Part shown: in pieces, positions 44,501 to 53,455 of the stretch
How the letters are laid out: each line of letters begins with the position of its first letter
How positions within the stretch are numbered: position 1 is the stretch's first letter
Source of the DNA: Strigamia acuminata
Lineage: Eukaryota; Arthropoda; Chilopoda; Geophilomorpha; Linotaeniidae
Assembly (NCBI GenBank): GCA_949358305.1
Contig: OX442315.1
Span: 8,582,427 to 8,646,426, forward strand
DNA length: 64,000 bases
Direction of reading: 5' to 3'
The notes under the pieces: generated by a model
Databases searched by the model: none
The model's input: the letters and a program-made list of their open reading frames with translations, nothing else
Told to the model about the DNA's origin: nothing
Translations under genes and position numbers: made by a program

Positions 44501-46217
44501 ATGTAAGGATCCCGAATCAAAGATAATATACTAGCTCCATCTTGCTCCTGCTTCGTTATTCTCGGTGGAAAAACCACAAGTTGAAGTACTGAAATTAAAT
44601 ACAGAGTTGAAAGATAAACATAACAGTTGGGTGGAAATTTAAATACAACTCACATCCCTCTGCTAATGCTAAACCTGCTAAGATTAAAAATGGCGCAGTT
44701 TTCCCGAAGAACTGATACACGGCACTGCCAAATGGTGCGCCTATCAGCAGGCCTAATGCGATACCACTAAACGCCAAACTAATAGCACTGCCTCTTTCCT
44801 TGTCATCTGGGTATTGATTAGCTAACATGCCGATACCTTATTTGTATTTGTATTTTGAGATTCGGAGTCAATTTCTACTTTCCATCCTCTTACCGGCGAT
44901 AACTGCAAAGGACGTACCGATCCCCTGCAGTGCCCGAGCCGCAAACAAAGTACCATAGTCGAGACCAAATCCGAACACTGGGAAAAAATTTAAAAAATGT
45001 AATTGGACATATTGATAGGAATCGTGTGTACAGTAGTTGGTAAGGTGAAGCAGCATTCTCTCGACACTTTATCTCTCCCCACTCATTCTCTCGACACTTT
45101 ATCTCTCCCCACTCATTCTCTCGACACTTTATCTCTCCCTACTCATTCTCTCGACAGATTCTCTCCCCACTTATTCGCTCAGTAATGCTGGGCACAAACA
45201 TACCGCGATTTCGCAACGCGTTGCGATCGCGTTGCCATTGCGCATGCGCAGATGACGTCATTTTCTTCGCGCCGGTTTGAAATCTACTTTTGAAAATAGT
45301 ACTTGTCCCACGTACTATTTCGCCAGCGACTCATGTCGCAGCCAATCCGTGGGCTGTGTGAAATGACGTCAATTCATCAACATTTTCAACCGAAATGGCG
45401 GGCAGGTTTTTCCGATCAGGAATGACGTCATAACATTGAAATAGCAAAGCTGGAATCGCTACATGTGTGTAGCATTGCGCGCGATTCACAGGGCGATTTT
45501 GCTTGCGAAATCGCGACGCGATGCGAAATTGCGGTATGTGTGCGCCCAGCACTCACTCAGTGTCGATGTAAACATGATGAAAAACCCACAAAGCATCGGG
45601 ATGCTGTAACCGATTCTGAAATGGAAATTTCAAAGGTGATTGTCTATTCAATACAGTTATATCGATCATTTTATTTTTACTTCACTGTAAGCAAAAATAT
45701 AAATATACTTATTGGTAATTATTCCTACAAACGGGCTGGCAACGATTTGCATAAAAGGTTTGGATGCAAACAAAATTCCAACTTCAAAATTTTCTGACAG
45801 TAGATCGGCTTGTTTCTGCACGCACAACGTATGAGGAACAGCCGATGTGCAATCTAGTGGAAATATTTATAAATAATCATTAAAATTACAAAAAAAAATA
45901 TTTTTTTTATTTCTAACTCACTATTAGTGACACTATGGTTTGAACTTAAGCACGGTTCTGGACCAATCGTTTTAGGAGTCGTCGTCAAATTGATTGGTTT
46001 GTCTTGGGGATGTTCTATGTCGTACAAAAACTCGGGAATGATGGGAACTAAAAATTAAAGTTGCAAAGAAATAGATTTCAGTCAGCAATGACTTGCCCAC
46101 AACAGTGAAGAGCATGTTGTCCAGAAGTAATGCGACTGCAACGATGAAGAGAATCAACTTTCGTGATCCACGCATTTGTTGTAAAATAGTAAGACATCTG
46201 CACGAATTATCCGACAT
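41541..46217 (-). CDS. VMAT-like vesicular amine transporter, copy B (12 exons, 460 aa)
   Basis: The most compact and best preserved copy of the array. Exons: 46225-46097 (ATG at 46217), 46047-45922, 45853-45709, 45615-45557, 44977-44894, 44836-44654, 44588-44487, 44341-44164, 44086-44035, 42493-42430, 41873-41754, 41689-41541. Exon lengths equal those of copy A except the last, and the frame is open throughout. It keeps Asp in TM1 (LLLDNML), Lys in TM2 (FASKPF), Asp in TM10 (GMIDSS) and Asp in TM11 (ALADITFG), the charged membrane residues known to matter in VMATs, so transport activity is plausible. The C-terminal tail is [12 protein letters not shown] and lacks the PLQES hexapeptide repeats of copies C and C'. 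Intron 9 holds a foldback-type element (43155-43842) and intron 4 a palindromic MITE (45184-45552) abutting the exon 4 donor. Confidence 0.88.
43155..43842. mobile_element. Foldback-type element with 16-bp motif arms, copy B intron 9
   Basis: Flanked by the 8-bp duplication GACTGGAA (43147-43154, 43843-43850). The left arm (43165-43425) is about a dozen units of AAATTTGCGCCGACCC. The right arm (43697-43830) carries the inverse GCGCAAATTTGGGTCG. The centre has GTGACGAAATGAAGAAACCCC-like sequence (ends at 43642), the terminus of the element at 59034. No clear ORF. Confidence 0.75.
45184..45552. mobile_element. Palindromic MITE in copy B intron 4
   Basis: Arms AATGCTGGGCACAAACATAC and GTATGTGTGCGCCCAGCA, with repeated CGATTTCGC motifs. 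It lies within a few bases of the exon 4 donor. Upstream, 45060-45160 repeats CTCTCGACACTTTATCTCTC. Confidence 0.65.
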
Positions 46218-46417
46218 AGCAAAAACTGAAAAAAGAAAATTCAATCAAAATATTATCCATTTTTGTTTTTTTTAGCAGTAATTTTAATGTTTGTAATTTT
46301 ATGTTTGTTTTTAGAAAACTTTAATTAATTAATTTTAATTTTTTAACAAACATAAAATTACAAACATTAAAATTACTGCTAAAAAAAAATTAAAAATAAA
46401 AAGTAAAAATTTTTACA

Positions 46418-46490
46418 GACAGCAGGATTTGAATCTGTGTGGAAAGATTCCTGGTCCATTGCCTTAACCACTGGACCACCACTATAATAC
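46418..46490 (-). ncRNA. Second tRNA-derived SINE head
   Basis: A-box TGGTCCAGTGG (46478-46468) and B-box GATTCAAATCC (46435-46425), with GGTTAAGGCAATGGACC between. It is closer to tRNA-Ser than the 31001 copy. Confidence 0.6.
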
Positions 46491-46546
46491 AAACTATTAT
46501 TGTCTTCATGAAGACAGTCATGTTGGTGAACAAAGTTCTGATGTCA

Positions 46547-46686
46547 TGACATCATTGAATCTCAAATGATGAAATGACATCATTGAATCTCAAATGATGA
46601 AATGACATCATTGAATCTCAAATGATGAAATGACATCATTGAATCTCAAATGATGAAATGACATCATTGAATGTCAAATGATAAAA
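46547..46686. repeat. 28-bp tandem repeat, five units
   Basis: Units begin TGACATCATTGAATCTCAAA at 46547, 46575, 46603, 46631 and 46659. A single unit exists at the same place in 31140-31170, so this is a local expansion. Confidence 0.9.
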
Positions 46687-46971
46687 TTCAACTTGGATCT
46701 TGGAACTATTTTTTACCTAGCAACTGTTGTTTACAGTATTCATACACTAGGCCTGATTGCTCAGATTAGATGCATACACAGACAAAATAGTGCAAACTTT
46801 GATCTCATTGTTTGCATTGTTGGCTGTTTATGGAATGAAATTATTATAGGGTCTCATTCAGCATGATATAACAATTCTCCATGTTTAATATTACAACAAT
46901 CTGTGAGTGTCTTATACATGTGTTCCTTTTGTCAGTACTTCGAAACCAAATTCTTAGCTTTGTGTAGTAGG

Positions 46972-47104
46972 CAGTGCTGGACTGGCCCGGTGGCCTGTGA
47001 CTGCTGTGGCCTGTCGCAGCCTGCTGTGGCCTATCCCGACTTCATTAATTGTGGCCCGGACACCCAGATTTCCCGGTAATAAATTTGTTACCAGTCCAGC
47101 CCTG
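46972..47104. mobile_element. hAT MITE, 133 bp, TSD GTAGTAGG
   Basis: Ends CAGTGCTGGACTGG and CCAGTCCAGCCCTG, flanked by an exact 8-bp duplication GTAGTAGG (46964-46971, 47105-47112). CAGTG ends and 8-bp duplications are diagnostic of hAT. Confidence 0.88.
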
Positions 47105-47115
47105 GTAGTAGGGGG

Positions 47116-47620
47116 CTACTTCTTCGACAATCGTTTCTTCGACATGGTCACTTCTTCGAAAGCAGATCTTCCTAATGCTTGTAGCGCTGCGTCGAGAGCA
47201 GGGAGACACCGAAGGCGCGGTCGAAGGCATCATCACAGGAGTTTCAAACCCCCCCAAAAAGCGTAAAGACATACAAAGAGAGGCAAGGATAAGCCACTTG
47301 ATGTCTGAGAGGCGCACAATGTCTTTGCTGGAATTTATTCGCGGCATTGCCCAAAACTTCTCAAAGTTTGAATAAAACATTTAATTTACTATCTAATTTT
47401 TTATTCTATTTTTAAAAAAATTACATTTTTGAAATTTAAGGGGTCACTTCTCAGACAATCACTTCTCGACTGGGTCATTTCTCAGACAAAAACAAGTCGA
47501 AGAAACAATCAATTCGAGAAGTGGGGTCGAACAAACAATTGTCTGAGAAGTGAAATTCGAAGAACTGAACTCACCTCGTGTGGATCATTTGAGGTGAGTT
47601 CAGTTCTTCGAATTATCCAC
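47116..47620 (+). mobile_element. Motif-armed element with an ORF remnant, possibly MULE-derived
   Basis: The left arm repeats CTTCTTCGA/GTCACTTCTTCGA units. The right arm (47430-47565) carries CACTTCTC/CGAGAAGTGG-type units in both orientations. Between them is an open frame, ATG 47175 to 47375 (66 aa), ending in LLEFIRGIAQNFSKFE, followed at once by AATAAA. That tail resembles C-termini of FLYWCH/Mutator-like proteins as I recall them; this is unverified. Target duplication not found. Confidence 0.4.
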
Positions 47621-47719
47621 ATTTAGTAAAATGATAAAAATAAACTGAAAATGGTGTGAGAACCATAGTTTACACATATGGCTGAAAAATGACACTAATT
47701 TTTTCCTTGATAGCCTGTT

Positions 47720-48640
47720 TTATTAATTTTTTTATTCGAAACTAAAACCATTATACACACTATTGAATGGGATTTTTATGTCTGAAAAATTACATCATTC
47801 AAATGCCTTTTTTGTGAGTCAGCGAGACTTGAGAATTTTTAATGCTTAATTCTCAGCCACTTTAGAGCAGATTAGTGATTGTTGATGCTGCTGCAATTCC
47901 AGTACGAATGCTACAGCGCATAATTGGAAATATGGAATCCAGATAGGAAATGTGTGTGCGGAGCAAAGGAAGCATCTGAGGGATATAATTTTCCAGACAT
48001 AAAAATGGCATTCCAAACTCTGTAAAATGATTTTTTAGTTTCAAATAAAAATTTTAATTAGTTATAGAGTACCGATAACTACATTTTAAAAATCGTCAGA
48101 CTTTTCTGGCTCAACCTGTACAAGTAGATGCATTGAATAAACAAAAATATTTGATAACTTACATCCTGTAACTTGAATCTTAAATGTATAATTGCAAACG
48201 ATTCACCTCCAAGAAATTAATTTCAAAACACTTCAATCTTTCTTTGTTTTTGTTTTTATTTTTTATTTCTAAATATTTTTTTCTGTGTTATTTATACCTC
48301 TATACTTACAGTATTTTAATCAGACAAATTTCTATCTCTGTTTTATTCAAATACAACATATTCTGAATTGAACAACACATTTTAATTATTATAATCTATT
48401 ATAATATACTTTAGGATTTCCAACTAAAATATATACAAATTAAAATTAACATGTGCATGATAATTTAATTGATCCTACCTTTTATCTCCACTTGATGCGT
48501 ATTTCTCGTTATTTCCTTGCTTATTACAAGTATTGCTGACTCCAAATGCAAATACAGCTCATAAAACAAACGTTTACAGCAATTGAGCCAATAGTATTGG
48601 CTGCTCTGCTAACAACAACTTCCATCTACAATACATTAAT
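47720..48640. other. 5' flank of copy B duplicated upstream of copy A (63300-64000)
   Basis: 47990-48590 is nearly the same as 63405-64000. Both contain a hairpin built of TTTTAGTTTCAAATAAAAATT and its inverse. Possible 5'UTR exon donors (ACAGGATGTAAGTT at 48170, AAAAGGTAGGATC at 48478) are seen on the minus strand but are not decisive. Confidence 0.5.
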
Positions 48641-48641
48641 A

Positions 48642-49210
48642 CAGTCGAAACTTTTTATAACGAATCGCAAGTGACCGGAAAATCGATTCGTTGTAACTAG
48701 AGTTCGTTAAAACGAGTTAGCTAAAAAAATTAAATTTTATCATAAATAATATTATTTATTCATAAACATGCAAGTTTCATATTGATTTTATCCCAATTCT
48801 TTAAAATTGTTGAAAATTGTAGAACCGGACAAATTAAACTCATATGCTACAATTGATGGCGTCTTGCCATTGTCAGTGGCATTAATAATGTTCAACTTAT
48901 CCTGAATCAAAATTGCCTTTTGTTTAACAGCCATTTTACAAAGGTAATTTTTTTTATTTTCTTTTGGTTTTTAAATGTGTGCATCGGATGTTGTGAGTCT
49001 CTGTTTTGAAAAGTCGTTTGAAAAAGGGCTTGTGGGTATTACAGTATACATAAAAACTTGTTTGTTATAACGAATAATTCGTTATATTGAAATTTGTTGT
49101 TTCGAAAATAATTAACATGGTGTTCTATGGCTGGCCAACCAAATCATTTTTAACAATTCGTCATATCAATAATTCGTTATATTGCGATTCGTTATAACGT
49201 GTTTCGACTG
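48642..49210. mobile_element. pogo/Tigger-like MITE
   Basis: Ends CAGTCGAAACTTTTTATAAC and its inverse, flanked by TA, with repeated TTCGTTATA motifs. CAGTCGAA plus ATAACGAA is typical of pogo-type mariners. No transposase. Confidence 0.75.
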
Positions 49211-49298
49211 TAATTAGATTATTATTTTTGCAGTCACATTAAATAAAAAGTTGGTGAAAATTCTGGAGTGTTCGACTCCATTGGTCAATTTGACCACT

Positions 49299-50666
49299 TG
49301 TCTTTCGTGACGCTACTTCGCGCAGCGCCACCTATCTTATCTTTTGAATAAACTAACTTATATAAATTTCTTAACCAACATGGTCGTTCTTTGCCCACTC
49401 CAACATAATCTTTAACCATCAGCTCGAGAAACAATACTGGCGGCGAGAATGGATCGATTTACAACAATCCACACCGGTACAAATGAAAATTGTGAATTTT
49501 TTCGAACTTTGACAAACTGGCCTGGAATCGATGCAGACATCGAGCGCACGATCAGGAATTGTGACGTTTGCCAGCGCAGCCTACCCGATCCACCAAAATC
49601 TAACACTATCAAGTGACCTGTCCCTGATCAAGTGTGGGGTTGTGTGCATCTTGACTTCGCCGGTCCCTTCCACAATTCGATGTTTTTGCTCGCCGTTGAC
49701 GCCAAATCCAAATGGTGTGAAGTTTGCGTGATGTCAACGACTACCGCTGCTACCACCATCGCTGTCGTGAAGTCATAGTTCGAATGTCATGGACTGCCGC
49801 TGCATTTCCATACCGACAATGGACCACAGTTCACTTCACAGGAGTTCCGCAAATTTCTGGCCGTTAACGGGATTCGCCACACTCTTTCACCGCCGTACCA
49901 TCCCGCTACAAATGGTGCCGTTGAAGGGTTCGTGAAAACCTTCAAGAACTAGGTAGATAAGTTGTTGGCCATTAACTTTTCGTTGTCAGCTGCAGTGTCG
50001 CATTTTTTGGCGTCGTACCGCTCTACGCCGTACGCCACAACCAAGATCTCACCTGCTCTTGCGTTCACAAGTCGGGAAATGCGCTCCAGATTGCATCTGT
50101 TCAACCCAAAATTGTTGCCTGAAACTGGCCAAACCAAAACGCCACGCCACTTTGAAGTGGATGAATTGGTGTTCGCTCGAGATTATCGAGGCACCAAACG
50201 TTGGATTCCAGGAATTGTTCGCCGTAAAACGTCCTCAACCACTTACGACATTGAGGTCGCACTGGACGTGGTTTGGAGTCGCCATGTGGACCGGTTGCGC
50301 CCGCGCTTGGTTGGTGCAAAATTGCCTCATATGGAGGGGGAAGATTGCGGAAGTTCGCTTCTTTCGTTGCTGCCCATTCCACAACCGACAGCTCCACCAG
50401 TGAATATGAATATTCCACCAACTTTACCTGCTCCACTGCCGACACCAGCACCCACCGTTGTGCCACAAACCACTACTCAGGTCCCTACCCCTCGTTCACC
50501 TGTTCGTGCGCTTTCTCCGCTCGCAGTTGCTTGTCTTTCGTGACGCTACTTCGTGCAGTGCCACCTATCTTATCTTTTGAATAAACTAACTTATGTAAAT
50601 TTCTTAACCAACATGGTCGTTCTTTGCCCACTCCAACATAATCATTAACCATCAGCTTGAGAAACA
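49299..50666 (+). mobile_element. Short LTR retrotransposon relic with 135-bp LTRs
   Basis: Direct repeats 49299-49433 and 50532-50666 start TGTCTTTCGTGACGC and end GAGAAACA. Only about 1.1 kb of integrase lies between them, so gag, RT and RNase H have been deleted. TGGCGGCGAGAATGG soon after the left LTR could be a primer site. No clear target duplication was found. Confidence 0.75.
49437..50543 (+). pseudogene. Ty3/gypsy-type integrase fragment with stops
   Basis: Translation gives the end of the HHCC zinc domain (NCDVCQRS), the first catalytic region (VHLDFAGPF), then HTDNGPQF and PPYHPATNGAVEGF, which together hold the DDE triad. The intact C-terminal part is open from 49962 to 50543, with Pro-rich end. 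In-frame stops near 49617, 49777 and 49951 make it a pseudogene. Confidence 0.85.
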
Positions 50667-50669
50667 CAA

Positions 50670-51595
50670 TAATTCTTTAAACTAACATTTTAATTTTTAC
50701 ATTTTTACATCGTGACGGTTACACTGTCATACACTTTGTTAGTTAAGGACGTTTATTTTGCCAATAGATGGCGCTAGTGTGTTTTAGCGGCAATTTTGAA
50801 TTTCGATATGGGCAGATAACTCAATTTTTTTATAACTTTTTCTTTTCAAAAATTCAGTTTTCTGCCCATATCTCTACAACGATGCCAGATATGCAAATTC
50901 CAACAAGAGGAATCGATTTTTTGGGTCATTTTACGTCTAATCAGCACGTTTTTGACGCTTTTTCAACTTGGGGCATTTTTTCCTTGACTTGTGTCTACTT
51001 TAGAAAATTGCAATTTTCTTAAACTTTTTTAGTACAAAAGATTTGAGAATTAGTCATTTTTAGACTAAACAAATGTTGCTCTACAAGTTTACAATTGGAA
51101 ATTTCTGTCTATCTCTAATGGTTTCCGAGATAATTTTCCAATGACCTTGAAGGAACATCCCAAGGTCAAATTTCAAGTCACCAAAAGATTGCCCCACCCA
51201 ACTTTAATACTTTACCATCATTAGATCAGATGAACTGTCAGCACTTTCAGAAATATTTACTATAGTGATAGACTTTTTGTTCACCCTGTATAATTTCACC
51301 CGGAATAAATTGTCATATGTTTTGAGAAAACTTACAAGTCTCCATTTTACACTTTACATTTCACACTAGTAGTTCACACTTTAATTGTTAAGCAATTGTA
51401 TCTCGAGCAGTCATCGTCACAACATTTTTATATTTTTACATTGATGTCAGTTTATACAATTGCCTTCTGTATATTTTGCCCTTTTTAAGTGAAATTTGTT
51501 TATTGGTTTTACATTTTATAAATGAATTAATTTATATTTATTTCAAATAAAGCTCTTGCGATTATAATGTAGCTTTGTGAATTGTGATATCTAAA
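50670..51595. other. Spacer A/B, no gene
   Basis: Contains a lone mariner-type terminus (GTTCACCCTGTATAA, 51284-51298) and ATGGGCAGATAACTC / inverse pair at 50805-50872. Otherwise AT-rich, nothing recognised. Confidence 0.4.
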
Positions 51596-51599
51596 TTAA

Positions 51600-52175
51600 C
51601 CCTTACAACCCGAAAGAATTGGCCACCTTGCACTCCCTAAGATGGGCATATTTTGACCCAGATTCTGCGCATGTGCAAGATCCGGGTCTTAGGGAAATCC
51701 AAGGCCAACACGCGTCATTCACAACAACAAAGATGGCCGCCGCAACACCTCGACGCATGTAGTGTGCCTTTGCGATCAATTTTAAAGAACTTTTGATTTA
51801 TTTAATATACATTTTGATCAATTTAATATTTATATTGATCAATTTTGTATATATTTTGATCAATTTTTTAAATTTTGAACAGTTTTATGTTTATTTCAAA
51901 ACTGGTGGCAATGATTGACATTAGCGGAGCCTGCTGGTGATCATCATTTATGTCCTTTGGACTCCTAAGATGGGTCTTTTTTGACCCAGTTAAACTTTGA
52001 GTTCAAATTATAGAAAAACTTAAAATATTAAAAAAATTTCAACTGTGGTATAGTGTCTAGTGATGTTTCAAAGGAATAGTCAGCAAAAATCAGATAAAAA
52101 AAAAATTATTTCTTATAAAAATAATGATTTTTTTAAAACGGGGTCACAAAATGACCCATCTCAGGGTTGGAAGGG
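51600..52175. mobile_element. piggyBac-like MITE, TTAA target
   Basis: Ends CCCTTACAACCC and GGGTTGGAAGGG, flanked by TTAA (51596-51599, 52176-52179). The site is intact in the other flanks (AAATTAATAACATTG). It contains AAGATGGGTC...TTTTTGACCC palindromes. Confidence 0.8.
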
Positions 52176-52327
52176 TTAATAACATTGTATAATTGGACGT
52201 GTGTTCATCATATGGATCTCAATCAAGTGCTGTATAAATTAAAAATTTGAGATCATGAGAGCAGTGGAGAACAAATTAAATTCACATTTTTGTGCGAAAT
52301 CATTACATGTAAATTTCAAAATACGTA

Positions 52328-53402
52328 CAGTTCTGCCTCGAATAAACGCCCGGACGTTTATTAGTTTTCTCGATCCAACTCCCCCTCCCCACGACTATTT
52401 GAAGCCTGGCGCTTCTTCTGGCCGGGCAAATGAGCGAAAAGTCAGTAGCTGCATTCAAAAATTAAAATATTTGTGTTTTAACAATTTTAGTTTAAGTGTA
52501 TTTTAAGTTTAAATTTTGAGTGTGAGAATTTTAACTCCATTTTAGAAAATTGACAATATGTGATAACATGACATCATTGATCACCTGATGTGTAATCAAT
52601 ACTAAAATGTAGCATATAATACTCTTCAAGTGATTAGAAAGAAGTTTGAATTGTTGGAATGTTATTATTTTTAGTGCAATTTAAAATTGTTATGCTTTGC
52701 TGATAAGCTTAGAAGGGAGGTAGAAATTTTAAAAGAGTATGAACAACTGGCACCAGAGGTCATTGACAGCATCAATTGAAAGATGAAGTCATTGGATATG
52801 ACATGGAGAAAGAAAGAAGAAATTAATAAATAAAGCATGTAAGTAATATTTATTATCAATCTTAGCTAGAAAAATATCAAATTTTATGGTTTGAATAAAA
52901 ATGGTATAAAATTAAAGATACATGTTCACATGTGAGTTACCTATTTTCATGAAAATTCTTCAGAAATTGAAATTCAAAATTTTTGTATTTATGTTTTATG
53001 TGTGTGTGAGACAAAATTTTAAAATAAAACAGGAAGTGATGTCTTGAGTTGTGAAGTGATGTCATGTAAATAAAGATAAAATTTTAATTTTTGAGTGCTT
53101 GGATTTTAATTTAATTTTGCTTCAATTTTAACAAAACTTTGTACACAAATGTAATGCATAACTGCACTTAAAATTGAAGTAAAATAGAGTTTAGTAAAAT
53201 TGTATTTTAGTTTGTATTTTTACCAATTTGAGTTTTATAGACAGAAAATGATGTCATTTTTGTTTTAAAATTGAACTAAAACACAAAATGTTTTAATTTT
53301 TGAATGCAGCTAGTGGTTTTTAAGGACCAAGGCGCTAAATTAGGGCCAATGCTAATTGATGAAAGCGCCGCTGATCCCCGGCCTTAATATGCAGCAGTAC
53401 GG
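52328..53402. mobile_element. ACGCC-type MITE, copy A 3' flank, with nested element
   Basis: Outer ends as in 29253-29436 and 40533-40750, TA-flanked. It is split by an 865-bp element (52447-53311) with ends AGCTGCATTCAAAAATTAAA and inverse and a possible 3-bp target AGT. Confidence 0.65.
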
Positions 53403-53447
53403 TATGTGAAAAGAAGTTATGACTTGATTGAATTATATTTTAAATGT

Positions 53448-53453
53448 TTTATT
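53448..53453 (-). terminator. Poly(A) signal AATAAA just after the stop codon, copy A
   Basis: The minus strand reads TAG TAAATAAAAC, with the hexamer beginning within five bases of the stop. This implies an extremely short 3'UTR. Confidence 0.6.
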
Positions 53454-53455
53454 TA

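Larger units (their letters stand above)
46264..46940. mobile_element. Partial copy of the 30051-31429 foldback family upstream of copy B
   Basis: Shares the hairpin (46273-46383), SINE head and the right arm of 30051-31429. Its left arm is missing. Between head and arm lie five 28-bp tandem units (46547-46686). Confidence 0.65.
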
